Program-made: the position numbers and the translations under genes
Notes under the pieces: generated by a model
Database searches by the model: none
What the model was told of the DNA's origin: nothing
Seen by the model: only the letters and a program-made list of their open reading frames with translations
Assembly (NCBI GenBank): GCA_023447635.1
Contig: JAEXNA010000217.1
Coordinates: 67,048 to 131,047, forward strand
Direction of reading: 5' to 3'
Source of the DNA: Vulcanimicrobiota bacterium
GTDB taxonomy: Bacteria; Vulcanimicrobiota; Xenobia; Xenobiales; JADMJV01
Length of the DNA: 64,000 nucleotides
In this document: positions 7,798-16,912 of the stretch, one piece after another
How the letters are laid out: every line of letters starts with the position of its first letter
How positions within the stretch are numbered: the stretch's first letter is position 1

Positions 7798-10700
7798 CTA
7801 CATCGTCTCGCCAGTGGCGAGCATGTCGTCAGGGAGTTTGCCTTTGCCCTCGGAGATCTCGATCGCCCGGGTAAACCAGGCCTTGTCCTGGGCCGTCGCA
7901 GCTTCGAGCTCCAGACCTTTCTGGGCCGACTTGACGGCTTCGGCAAACGCTTCCGACAGCGAGAGCAAGATGACTTGCTCTTTTTGCGGGGCGGGATGGC
8001 CAGGCATGGCTTCCAGCGCCTGGTCGACCGTCTTGACCGCGTCGCTCATCTTTTTCAGACGACGGTAGGCGCGGGTTAGATCCAGGTAGACTTCGGGCTG
8101 CGGGTCGTTGCTGAGCAGCTTACGGAACTGCACCACGGCCAGGGTATCCTTGCCGACGTGACAGTAAGCGCGAGCGAGGTGCAGCAAGAATTCTGAGCTG
8201 TCCGGGTTCTGCTTTTGCAGGTCGCGGTACAGGTCGATCAGTTTGCGGGCGTTGGTCTTGTCGCCGAACTTTTTGTAGGCGGCACGGTGAGCGGCCGGCA
8301 GGGCCGGCTGCTCGGTGAGCACCTCTTTGAGCTTGGCGATAGCGTCATCGTGATTTTCCGGCAGCTCCAGAGCCTCTTCCGGTTCGGCCGCAGGAGCGGC
8401 GTCTTCGGTCGGGGCGGCTTGAGCAGCGGCTTCCGCAGCGGCGGCCTGAGCTTCGGCTTCGGCTTCGGCAAACGCGGTCACGGTGGCTTCGATCTGGGCC
8501 TGAGCGGCAGCTTCGGCTTCGGCCACAGCAGCCTGAGCAGCAGCTTCGGCTTCGGCCGCGGCGGCCTGAGCAGCAGCTTCGGCTTCGGCCGCAGCAGCCT
8601 GAGCAGCAGCTTCAGCTTCAGCAGCGGCGGCCTGAGCAGCGGCTTCGGCTTCCGCAGCAGCGGCCTGAGCAGCAGCTTCGGCCTCCGCAGCGGCGGCAGC
8701 CTCGGCTTGAGCGGCGGCTTCGGCCGCGGCGGCCTGGGCGGCAGCTTCGGCCTGAGCAGCGGCCTCAGCGGCAGCGGCTGCCTCTGCGGCGGCCGCAGCT
8801 TCGGCGGCTTCAACGGCCGCGAAGAACTCGCTGGCAGCGCTGTCGTCGGGGGCGGCCTCGCGAATCTTGCCAAACAGTTCGCGCTCGCGGTCGGTATCGC
8901 CAGCGCTCTGGGCCGAAGCCAGCTGACCGCGCCAGGCGGTGAGCTGCAGCGGCGAGCGCTCTTCGCTGTTCAGGTGAGAACTCTCGAGTTCGCTCAGGGC
9001 GGTGTCGAAATCGCCGGCTTGCAGGAGCCCCTGGATGCCGACCGTCTGAATTTCGGCTCGCAGAGCCCGAGCCCGTTCGCCGGCGCCCAGCGCGGTCAGC
9101 TGAGCGAGACCGTTCTCCCATTCGGCTTCCCGACCCGCCTCGCGGTGAGTCCGCGCGGCTTTCTCCCAGATGGCTTGCGCCTGCTCCTTCTGAGCTTCGC
9201 TGAGAGCGTCGACCTCGAGAGTTCCCAGCACCTGCTCGGCGGTCTCCAGGTCGGACTCTTCCAGGAACTTGCGGGCGCTCTGTAAGGCCAGAGCTCCGAC
9301 CACGGCCGAGACCGCTCCGGTTCCCTTCAGCCCCTCCAGGGCGCTTAGCACGCTGTCCTTGACGGCTTCCCCGATCTGGCGTTTGAACAGGCGGGCGCGG
9401 ATGCCCTGAACCTCGTCGCGGCGCTCCTCGGCGGCTTGAGACAGCCACTGGTCGGCGCTGGCGACCGCGAGTCCGAGATCGCTCTCTTCCTGCTGGGCCA
9501 CCAGGCCTCGGTACAGTTCGTGACGGTCGGCTTCGTGCGCCTCATCGCCAGGGATGGCGGCGACGGCGCCGGCCAGGTCGCCCGAATCGGCAGCCAGTTT
9601 CCAAGCGGGTGCTTCTTGCACCACGGCTTCGGCGACGGGCTCCTCGACGGGGGCTTCCTCGACCACAGCTTCGGCGACAGGCTCCTCGGCGGGAGCTTCC
9701 TCCACCACAGCTTCGGCGACAGGCTCCTCAGCGGGTACTTCCTCCACCACAGCTTCGGCGACGGGCTCCTCGGCGGGTACTTCCTCCACCACAGCTTCGG
9801 CGACAGGCTCCTCGACGGGAGCTTCTTCGACCACAGCTTCGGCGACAGGCTCCTCGGCGGGAGCCTCCTCCACCACAGCTTCGGCGACCGGTTCCTCGGC
9901 AGGAGCTTCCTCGACCACGGCTTCGGCGACAGGCTCCTCAGCGGGAGCCTCCTCCACCCCAGCTTCGGCGGCGGGCTCCTCGACAGGAGCCTCCTCCACC
10001 ACGGCTTCGGCGACGGGCTCCTCGACAGGAGCATCCTCGACCGCGGCTTCGGCGAGAGGCTCCTCAGCGGGAGCTTCCTCGACCACAGCCTCGGCGACGG
10101 GCACCTCAACGACGGAAGGCGCGGTCAGTTCGTACTCCGAGCGCAGTTGAGCCAGCAGGTTGGCATCGTTGTCGGCTTCAGCTCGGACCAGACCCACTCG
10201 GAACAGCTCGACAGCCCGGTTGGGGTTCTCCTGGCTCCGCAGGAACTGGCCGAAGTGGAAGTAGACCGGCGAGTAGCCGGGAGCCCGCTGGAGAATCTCT
10301 TCGAACAACGCCTGGGCGTCCTCGGTACGTCCCGTGACGTTGGCGAGGATGGCTTGCTGCAGCATTTCTTCGGCGGCGAAGCCAGGTTCGACATAGGCTG
10401 AAGGGTCTTCCGCCGGTTCGACCGTCGTCGGCTCTTCCGCAGCCGGTTCAACGGCGGCTTCGGGTTCGAAGGTTGGCTCGGCGACCACGGCGTCCGCGCT
10501 CGGAGCAAACGGATCCTCCCCGGTAGGGGCGAAGGGATCGGCCTCGACGGCTGCCGGGGCAAACGGATCTTCCTCGGCCGGGGTCGACGACACTTCCTGT
10601 ACGGGGGCCGGAGCAAAGGGGTCCTCCGATTCGGCCTGCGGTGGCGGGGCGAACGGGTCTTCGGACTCGACTTCGCCGGTAGGGGCAAACGGGTCGACCG

Positions 10701-13700
10701 CACCAGGCTCTTCCGCTGCCAGGATATCGGACTCGCCATCGAGCGAGGCTTCGGATTCGACAGCGGGGGCGAAGGGATCCTCGGCCGCCACAGGGGCAAA
10801 GGGGTCTTCGCCAGGAGTCGCTGATTCCTCGCCAGGAGCGAACGGATCGTCTTCGAGCGCGGCGGGCGCTCCTTCGGCCAGGGGAGCCTCTTCGACCACG
10901 CTCTCGTGCCAGGGCTCGTCTTCGGCAACGGGGGCATCGACCGACGCATCGACGGTTCCGGCTACCACGACATCGTCGGCTTCCGGTTGGCTCGGCTGAA
11001 GATCGGCGAAGGGATCCTCCGAGGCCTCGGGCTCAACCGCCGGGGTGGGCATCGTTTCGCTGCTGTCGGCCGCCGTTTCGACGGGAGCCGCTTGCGGCTC
11101 GCTAACGCTGGCGTCAGCGAACGGGTTGTCTTCACCGCTCGGGGAGAACGGGTCCAGCACCACTTCACCCACGAAGGTTGCGTCGAGGTCAGGCTCGGCC
11201 GGAGGGGCAGCGGGTTCGAAGGACGGTTCCGCCACAGGCTCGGGGTCGATCGCTTCGGCCACCTCGCTCGGAGGTGTGTATTCTCCGATAAAGGTCGAAT
11301 CGATGTCTTCGGCGGCGGGTGCAAACGGATCGTCGCTAGCCGAGACTGCGGAAACCGGTTCGGGCTCGGGGGTCGACGAAGGCAGTTCCGCGAACGGATC
11401 GTCGACTACCGGTGCGGGTTCGGGGGTCGGCTCGGGCTCGACAGCGGGAGCGGGAGCAGCACTGAAGGTCGGGGCTCCCGTCAAACGGGGAGCCTCGAAC
11501 GGATCCTCCTCGGCGAACGGGTCTTCTTCGACGATGGCGGGAGTCGAGCCCGAACCGTCGCTGAAGCCGTCGGGGAGGCCACCGATGGTCGGCAGACCTC
11601 CGGAGCGCGCCGGAGCGGCCGAGAAACCGCCACCGATCGTGAAGTCGGCGTCTTCAGGGACAAACGAGGAGTACTCGGGCTCCTGCGCAGGCTTCGCTGA
11701 AGGAGCCTTGGCAGCCGGCTCGGACTCGCTAACGGGAGGCGGCGAGACCGGGGGCGCCGCCGGTTCATCGAAGGGCGACAGCTCGCCCATACTGGGAAGA
11801 TCGGCAAACGGCTCGGAGATGTACGTGTCGTCGCTGACCGGGTTCGGCGCAACGGGAGTGGCCACAGGGGTCGGCGCATCGTCCACCGGCGGGCGGTAGG
11901 GCGCCAGCGCGTCCAGGCGTTGGCGAGCCTCGGCGTGGGCCGGGAAGATGTCGAGCACCTGGCGGAAGGCGGCACGGGCCTGGTCTTCCTGACCGAGCTC
12001 CAGGCTCAGCAGACCGACCTGGTAGTGGTAGTCGAGTTTTTCCGGCGCCAGGCGAGCCAACGACTGCCAGGCGTCGAGCGCCTCGCTCTTGCGGCCCAGT
12101 TTGGCGAACAGATTGGCCTGGGAGGCGCGCAGTTCCAGGTTCTCGGGGTTCAGCTGCAGAGCCGAGCGCAGTTCGGCAGCGGCCTTGTCGCCGTGACCGG
12201 CATCGGCCAACGCCTGGGTGTACTTGCTGACGAAGGACGGGTTGGTGCGGTTCTCCTCGAGTTTGCGCTCGAAGAACTGCAGCGCCTTGTCAGGCTGGCC
12301 GAGCGCCACGTACGCTTCGCCCAACGCCACCATGGCGGCGGCGTACGACGGTTCGACGTCGAGCGCTTGCTGGAAGAAATCGACGGCGATGCTGGGCTTG
12401 CCGCGATTGGCCAGATAGATCGAGCCCAGACCGTGCAGCGCCTTGAAGTGACGCGGGTCCAAACGAACGGTCTCCTGGAACGCTTCGAAGGCGTAGTCGG
12501 GCATGTCCAGGGTGGCGAACGCTTCGGCCATGCGGTAGCGAGCTTCCACCGAATCGGGATTGAGTTCGACCACCTTGCGGTAGAGCGTGATCGCGTCGTC
12601 GTACTGACCCTGCTCCATCTGGACGTCGGCCAGCAGGAAGTTGGTGTCGAGGTCGTTCGGGTTGAGCTTGATCGCCTGCTTGAGTTCGGCAGCGGCTTCG
12701 GCCGGGCGGGTTCCCGCCAGGTAAGCGCGTCCCAGATTCAGATGGTACTGGGCGTCGTGAGGCTTGAGTTCGACCGCTTTACGGTAGGCCTCGATGGCCT
12801 GTTCGGGCTGACCCAGTTCGTCGCGCATCAGACCCAGGTTATAAGCCGCATAAGCGTCCTTGGGGTTCAGACGAGAGGCTTCGCCGTAGTGGGTTGCGGC
12901 CGAGTCGAAATCTTTCTGGCGATGATAGGCCTGAGCCAGCGAATAGTGGGCGTAGGCGTCCTGAGGGTTGATCGCCAGGGCCTTTTTGAAGCCCTTGATG
13001 GCACGCTCGATATCGCCGAGCTGCAGCGCGGTGGTGCCCAGTTCGTAGACCGCCTCCGACGACTCGGGATCGAGCTCGACGGCTTTTTCGTAGCAGTGAA
13101 TGGCAAGATCCGGCCGGTACATCTGCTTACAGCATTCCGCCAGATGCAGATGGATGCGGGCGTCGTTGGGATCGAGATCAAGCGCCTTCTGGTACTGCTT
13201 CATCGCCTTTTTGTACTTGGTCTGCTTGGCGAAGACGCGACCGAGGGCAAAATGGAACTTAGCGGACTCGGGGTCGAGTTCGATGGCGCGCTCGAGATGG
13301 CGCAGCGCCAGCGCGCTCATATTTTCTTTTTCGTAGATCAGCCCCAGCTGATGATGGGTGTCGGCGTAGCGCGAGTTGGCGTCGATGGCGCGCTGGAAAT
13401 TGGTGATAGCGAGCTTGTTCTGCCCCAGCTGGGCGAAGATTTCACCGCACTGCAGGTACGCTTCCCACAGCGAAGGGTTGATCTCCAGCGCCCGCTTCAG
13501 GCTTTGCAGAGCCAGTTCCGGCTTCTGGAAGAACTTGTAGGCCGTACCGAGCTGGTAGCGGGCGAAAGCATCCTTGGGGTTGATGATGATCGGACGCTCG
13601 AGCTGCTGGATCGCGCTGTCGAACTTGACCTTGTAGGCCTGAGCGAGTTCAGGGGTCGAGATCTTGTTGTGCAGATGAGGGTCGAACTCGAAAGCTCGAG

Positions 13701-13941
13701 CCCACTCCTGCAGCGCCAGATGCAGCTCGCCGCCCTTGGCAAAGATGAACCCGCGATGCAAGAACGATAAGGCGTGCCGCGGGTTCAGTTTGATAGCGGT
13801 CTCGTAGTGCTTGACCGCTTCGCTGAGGTTGCTCGAGTCCTCGTAGGCCGAGCCTAGCTTGAAGTGAGCGTCCGGGTTCTCCGGCTGCAGACGGACAAGC
13901 GTCAAATATTTTTGTACTTCTGGTGAGTTACCTTCGGCCAT
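7798..13941 (-). CDS. giant TPR protein with Pro/Ala/Glu repeat linkers (2047 aa)
   Basis: Residues about 1-650 are an uninterrupted TPR array of some 18 repeats (for example AIKLNPRHALSFLHRG). Residues about 680-1180 are an acidic Pro/Ala linker with many DPFAP motifs. A short TPR pair follows near 1185-1275. Then come twelve 14-residue repeats of the type VAEAVVEEAPAEEP (about 1277-1444), a helical region (1447-1704), an Ala/Glu/Gln-rich 11-residue repeat tract (1709-1846) and a final TPR segment (about 1880-2000). No signal peptide or membrane helix is visible, so it is probably a cytoplasmic scaffold. The ATG at 13941 is preferred; a TTG lies 15 bases upstream in frame. It appears to be transcribed alone. 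The partner is unknown. Confidence 0.85.
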   Translation of the reverse strand: MAEGNSPEVQKYLTLVRLQPENPDAHFKLGSAYEDSSNLSEAVKHYETAIKLNPRHALSFLHRGFIFAKGGELHLALQEWARAFEFDPHLHNKISTPELAQAYKVKFDSAIQQLERPIIINPKDAFARYQLGTAYKFFQKPELALQSLKRALEINPSLWEAYLQCGEIFAQLGQNKLAITNFQRAIDANSRYADTHHQLGLIYEKENMSALALRHLERAIELDPESAKFHFALGRVFAKQTKYKKAMKQYQKALDLDPNDARIHLHLAECCKQMYRPDLAIHCYEKAVELDPESSEAVYELGTTALQLGDIERAIKGFKKALAINPQDAYAHYSLAQAYHRQKDFDSAATHYGEASRLNPKDAYAAYNLGLMRDELGQPEQAIEAYRKAVELKPHDAQYHLNLGRAYLAGTRPAEAAAELKQAIKLNPNDLDTNFLLADVQMEQGQYDDAITLYRKVVELNPDSVEARYRMAEAFATLDMPDYAFEAFQETVRLDPRHFKALHGLGSIYLANRGKPSIAVDFFQQALDVEPSYAAAMVALGEAYVALGQPDKALQFFERKLEENRTNPSFVSKYTQALADAGHGDKAAAELRSALQLNPENLELRASQANLFAKLGRKSEALDAWQSLARLAPEKLDYHYQVGLLSLELGQEDQARAAFRQVLDIFPAHAEARQRLDALAPYRPPVDDAPTPVATPVAPNPVSDDTYISEPFADLPSMGELSPFDEPAAPPVSPPPVSESEPAAKAPSAKPAQEPEYSSFVPEDADFTIGGGFSAAPARSGGLPTIGGLPDGFSDGSGSTPAIVEEDPFAEEDPFEAPRLTGAPTFSAAPAPAVEPEPTPEPAPVVDDPFAELPSSTPEPEPVSAVSASDDPFAPAAEDIDSTFIGEYTPPSEVAEAIDPEPVAEPSFEPAAPPAEPDLDATFVGEVVLDPFSPSGEDNPFADASVSEPQAAPVETAADSSETMPTPAVEPEASEDPFADLQPSQPEADDVVVAGTVDASVDAPVAEDEPWHESVVEEAPLAEGAPAALEDDPFAPGEESATPGEDPFAPVAAEDPFAPAVESEASLDGESDILAAEEPGAVDPFAPTGEVESEDPFAPPPQAESEDPFAPAPVQEVSSTPAEEDPFAPAAVEADPFAPTGEDPFAPSADAVVAEPTFEPEAAVEPAAEEPTTVEPAEDPSAYVEPGFAAEEMLQQAILANVTGRTEDAQALFEEILQRAPGYSPVYFHFGQFLRSQENPNRAVELFRVGLVRAEADNDANLLAQLRSEYELTAPSVVEVPVAEAVVEEAPAEEPLAEAAVEDAPVEEPVAEAVVEEAPVEEPAAEAGVEEAPAEEPVAEAVVEEAPAEEPVAEAVVEEAPAEEPVAEAVVEEAPVEEPVAEAVVEEVPAEEPVAEAVVEEVPAEEPVAEAVVEEAPAEEPVAEAVVEEAPVEEPVAEAVVQEAPAWKLAADSGDLAGAVAAIPGDEAHEADRHELYRGLVAQQEESDLGLAVASADQWLSQAAEERRDEVQGIRARLFKRQIGEAVKDSVLSALEGLKGTGAVSAVVGALALQSARKFLEESDLETAEQVLGTLEVDALSEAQKEQAQAIWEKAARTHREAGREAEWENGLAQLTALGAGERARALRAEIQTVGIQGLLQAGDFDTALSELESSHLNSEERSPLQLTAWRGQLASAQSAGDTDRERELFGKIREAAPDDSAASEFFAAVEAAEAAAAAEAAAAAEAAAQAEAAAQAAAAEAAAQAEAAAAAEAEAAAQAAAAEAEAAAQAAAAEAEAAAQAAAAEAEAAAQAAAAEAEAAAQAAVAEAEAAAQAQIEATVTAFAEAEAEAQAAAAEAAAQAAPTEDAAPAAEPEEALELPENHDDAIAKLKEVLTEQPALPAAHRAAYKKFGDKTNARKLIDLYRDLQKQNPDSSEFLLHLARAYCHVGKDTLAVVQFRKLLSNDPQPEVYLDLTRAYRRLKKMSDAVKTVDQALEAMPGHPAPQKEQVILLSLSEAFAEAVKSAQKGLELEAATAQDKAWFTRAIEISEGKGKLPDDMLATGETM
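8402..8815 (-). repeat. 33-bp Ala/Glu/Gln-coding tandem repeats inside the giant TPR gene
   Basis: About six near-identical 33-bp units encode AEAEAAAQAAA-type peptides, flanked by shorter degenerate units. The predicted product is a continuous Ala-rich helix. Such arrays are prone to copy-number change by slippage. Confidence 0.75.
9609..10112 (-). repeat. twelve 42-bp tandem repeats encoding a 14-aa Val/Glu/Pro unit
   Basis: The encoded unit is xAEAVVEEAPxEEP, twelve times in a row with conservative changes (Ala/Val, Glu/Asp). The unit length is a multiple of three, so the frame is kept when units are gained or lost. It forms an acidic, extended, proline-punctuated spacer between the TPR-containing parts. 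Confidence 0.85.
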
Positions 13942-14131
13942 CTCTCGACATCCCAATCCACTGCCCTGCTAACGCGGGCGCCCCCCAGGAGCCCCGGGCG
14001 ACTTCTCTACGTTTGCTCGGGGCCTATTCCAGGCCTTTGCTGCTGCTCCTGCCCTTGGTAGAGAGTCTAGAACCTCTCAACCGGGGCGAGCGGGGGAAGG
14101 AGGCGGGACATGGTGGCCCAATTGTCGAGTC

Positions 14132-14674
14132 ATGTTGAGTTTTGGAGAAATCAATCTTTGGGCCCTCGAGCGTCAGGACCTGGGCCATCACTACCGGTGG
14201 GCCAACGACGACACCCTGCGACGCCTGGCCGGCGTGATGCCGAAGCCCCGGGGTATGGGCCAGCTAGAAACCTGGTTCGGGTCGGTGGCCAATGACGCCA
14301 CGCAGGAAGTCTACTCGGTGAAGAACGGTCAGGCCGAGATGCTGGGCTGGGTTCATCTGCATAACATCGACCTGCGCAACGGGTCGGCCACGGTCGGAGT
14401 GGTGATCGAGCCAGAGTACTGGCGACGCGGCTTCGGCTATCAGGCGCTGGCGGCGCTGGCGATCCACGCTTTCGACGACCTTCGACTGGCCCGGCTCGAG
14501 GCCGAGATCCTTTCTATCAATAGTCCCTCCCGAGCTCTTTTCGAAAAGATCGGGTTCCAAAAGGAGGGCACTCGACGCCAGGGCTACTTTACCGCCGGTC
14601 GTCGGTTGGATGTCGACCTATTCGGTCTGCTGGTGAGCGAATTCACCTGGCCTCGACTCGAAGAGCCCGCTTAG
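14132..14674 (+). CDS. GNAT-family N-acetyltransferase (RimJ/RimL type)
   Basis: This 180-residue protein has the single-domain GNAT fold of the RimJ/RimL group. ATVGVVIEPEYWRRGFGYQA is the acetyl-CoA pyrophosphate-binding loop (R/Q-x-x-G-x-G/A), and NSPSRALFEKIGFQKEGTRR is the usual C-terminal motif. It would acetylate an amine or protein N-terminus; the substrate is unknown. A strong GGAAGGAGG at 14095 serves a different frame starting at 14110. The acetyltransferase frame has no in-frame start upstream of 14132 and only a weak ribosome binding site. The 190 bases before it form the divergent control region shared with the giant TPR gene. Confidence 0.85.
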   Translation: MLSFGEINLWALERQDLGHHYRWANDDTLRRLAGVMPKPRGMGQLETWFGSVANDATQEVYSVKNGQAEMLGWVHLHNIDLRNGSATVGVVIEPEYWRRGFGYQALAALAIHAFDDLRLARLEAEILSINSPSRALFEKIGFQKEGTRRQGYFTAGRRLDVDLFGLLVSEFTWPRLEEPA

Positions 14675-14750
14675 ACGCGTCGCCGCTAAAGGGAAACAAC
14701 GGCCGGCCGGGCAAAGGGGCGGCCCTGACTACTTAAGGAGATTTTGCGTT

Positions 14751-15803
14751 ATGAGACCCGTGATCTGGAAAGACGGAAAGGTCGAGATGATCGACCAGAG
14801 ACTGCTCCCTACCGAGGAGGTGTGGCTTAGCTACGATGACGCCGACAGCGTCGCCGACGCCATCCTGACCATGGTGGTGCGCGGCGCTCCCGCTATCGGT
14901 ATCTCGGCCGCTTACGGGCTGGCTCTCGAGGCGCTGAAGTTCACGGGGTCGGTTGACGGACTGCTGACCGTACTTCGTCATTCCGCCGACAAACTCGACG
15001 CCACTCGGCCCACAGCCATCAATCTGAAGTGGGCTTTGGAGCGGATGCTGGCCGAAGCCAACCGCCTGAGCGGCGCGGGCAGCGACCTTGCCGCCATGCA
15101 GAGCGGTCTGGTCGACGAAGCGAAAGCGATCGCCGCCGAAGATGAAGCTATGTGCCAGGCCATCGGCGACCACGGCGCGACGCTGATCCCCCAGGGGGCT
15201 AGAGTCTTGACCCACTGTAACGCGGGCGCGCTGGCCACGGGCGACTACGGCACCGCCCTGGGCGTGATCCGTTCGGCTCGAGACAAGATTTCTCACGTCT
15301 GGGTCGACGAGACCCGCCCCTTCCTGCAGGGCGCTCGCCTGACCGCCTGGGAACTGATGCAAGAAGAGATCCCTTGTAAGCTGATTTGCGACAACATGGC
15401 CGCGCACTTCATGCAGCGTGGACAGGTGGACGCCGTGGTCGTTGGCGCCGACCGCATCACCTCGCTGGGCGCCGTGGCGAACAAGATCGGAACCTATAAC
15501 CTGGCCGTCCTATGCCGCTTCCATGAGATTCCGTTCTACGTGGCCGCGCCTTATTCCACGGTGGACCTGAAACTGCGCGAAGGGGTCGAGATCCCGATCG
15601 AAGAGCGCGCTTCGACCGAGATCACCCACGTGAAGGGGCAGCAGATCGCTCCCACCGGGGTACAGGTCGCCAATCCGGCTTTCGACGTTACTCCGCCCGA
15701 ACTGGTGACGGCGATCATCACCGAGCGCGGGGTTATCCGACCTCCCTTCCTGGAAGGTCTGACCGCCGTCGTGGAAGCCGCCACCCAGGGCGCCGCAAGG
15801 TAG
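14751..15803 (+). CDS. mtnA: S-methyl-5-thioribose-1-phosphate isomerase
   Basis: This 350-residue enzyme converts methylthioribose-1-phosphate to methylthioribulose-1-phosphate in methionine salvage. Family signatures are VVRGAPAIGISAAYGLALE near the N-terminus, the catalytic-Cys segment LTHCNAGALAT, and the catalytic-Asp segment VVGADRITSLGAVANKIGTY. Length is normal. An AAGGAG ribosome binding site stands 12 bases before the ATG. The next gene, holA, follows after 7 bases and is probably in the same transcript. No other methionine-salvage gene lies nearby. Confidence 0.95.
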   Translation: MRPVIWKDGKVEMIDQRLLPTEEVWLSYDDADSVADAILTMVVRGAPAIGISAAYGLALEALKFTGSVDGLLTVLRHSADKLDATRPTAINLKWALERMLAEANRLSGAGSDLAAMQSGLVDEAKAIAAEDEAMCQAIGDHGATLIPQGARVLTHCNAGALATGDYGTALGVIRSARDKISHVWVDETRPFLQGARLTAWELMQEEIPCKLICDNMAAHFMQRGQVDAVVVGADRITSLGAVANKIGTYNLAVLCRFHEIPFYVAAPYSTVDLKLREGVEIPIEERASTEITHVKGQQIAPTGVQVANPAFDVTPPELVTAIITERGVIRPPFLEGLTAVVEAATQGAAR

Positions 15804-15810
15804 CCTGGCG

Positions 15811-16848
15811 TTGGCCGCCGCCGGCAAACTCGGTGTTCTCGACTTTCTCAAGACCGCCGACAAGAGCAGCAGTTCTCAACTCTTCGTCCTGCAGGGCGAG
15901 GACGAGTATCTGCATGAACTTGTTCTCAAGAAGTTGGAAGCGCGCTACATCGACCCCGATTTCCGCGACTTCAACTACCGGCGTCTGGACTGTACGAAGT
16001 CGACTTCGGCCGGAGAGATTTCGGGTTTGCTGGCCGAGTTGCCCACCCTGGTCGACCATCGACTGGTCTATCTGCATCAGGTTTCGGTTCTGAGCAAGGA
16101 CCATAGCGCCCGCCTGGCCGAGACCTGGGAGCGCGACCTGGCCTTCGGCACGGTTCTGGTGGTCTCGGCCTGGGGAGCCAGCAAGGATAACGCCTGGCTG
16201 CCGATCCTGGAAAAGAAGGGTACGCCGATCACTTGCTCGCTTCAGGGGCCGGAGATCGACGCCTTGCTGGCGGCTTTTGCTCGCAAGAAAGGCGCCCGAG
16301 TCGACCCCCAGGTGCTGGTCTGCCTGCGCGAGCGGGTGGGAGAGAATCTGCGCGGTCTGATTTCTCATCTGGAACGCTGCCTGCTGTCGCTGCGCCCGGG
16401 AGAGAACCTGGACCGCTATCGCGTCGAGGAGTTAGTCCCGTTTTCGGCCGAGGTGGCCATGTGGAAGATGACCGCAGCCATCGGTCAACGGAACCATCGA
16501 GAGGCTCTGGCCATCCTGGACGTTCAGTTGGACAGGGGAGAGGCCCCTGGAGCGATTCTGGGCTATTTGCAAAGCTACCTGACCTCATTGATCCAGACGG
16601 CCGGTCTGATGAAGCAGTTGGGCAACGCGGCGGCAGTGGCTCAGGCTATCCCCCGCAAAAAAGAGTATCAGGTCAAGAAGACACTCGAAGAGTTGCGAAC
16701 CTGGAGCACCAGCGACCTGGAGGCCGGGATGGAGGGGATGCTGCGGGCGGACTTCAAAAGCAAAGGTGGAGACGGCGGCGCCGACCCCCGCTTGCTTCTG
16801 CAGATGCTGGTCTTGAAGCTCTGCTCTCGAGCGCGCGGCAAGCGATAG
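15811..16848 (+). CDS. holA: DNA polymerase III subunit delta
   Basis: This 345-residue protein has the length and pattern of the clamp-loader delta subunit, which opens the beta sliding clamp. Evidence is the N-terminal QLFVLQGEDEYLHELVLKKL and the family's middle and C-terminal segments (EREWG-like AETWERDLAFGTVLVVS, VGENLRGLISHLERCLL, AILDVQLDRGEAPGAILGYL). The start is a TTG at 15811, 7 bases after mtnA, with an AAGG 11 bases upstream; no ATG or GTG follows in frame close by. A terminator follows the stop. Confidence 0.9.
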   Translation: MAAAGKLGVLDFLKTADKSSSSQLFVLQGEDEYLHELVLKKLEARYIDPDFRDFNYRRLDCTKSTSAGEISGLLAELPTLVDHRLVYLHQVSVLSKDHSARLAETWERDLAFGTVLVVSAWGASKDNAWLPILEKKGTPITCSLQGPEIDALLAAFARKKGARVDPQVLVCLRERVGENLRGLISHLERCLLSLRPGENLDRYRVEELVPFSAEVAMWKMTAAIGQRNHREALAILDVQLDRGEAPGAILGYLQSYLTSLIQTAGLMKQLGNAAAVAQAIPRKKEYQVKKTLEELRTWSTSDLEAGMEGMLRADFKSKGGDGGADPRLLLQMLVLKLCSRARGKR

Positions 16849-16865
16849 AGGTTACCGCTCCAAAA

Positions 16866-16900
16866 AAAAGGCCCGCTCGGAAGGTTCCGGCGGGCCTTTT
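16866..16900. terminator. bidirectional terminator between holA and argS
   Basis: AAAAGGCCCGC and GCGGGCCTTTT are exact complementary arms, with a further small stem in the loop. The A-run on the left and T-run on the right make it work on both strands between these convergent genes. Confidence 0.88.
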
Positions 16901-16912
16901 CCATGAGCGAAC

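Noticed and set aside
8215..10401. Long plus-strand Gly/Ser-rich frames within the giant TPR gene
   Set aside because: Antisense of Ala/Glu/Pro repeats; low-complexity reverse-strand artefacts.
11920..13770. 616-residue plus-strand frame
   Set aside because: Antisense of the TPR array, arising from its codon bias.
14110..14295. 61-residue frame with a good ribosome binding site at 14095
   Set aside because: Overlaps the acetyltransferase frame; its translation has no protein-like features.
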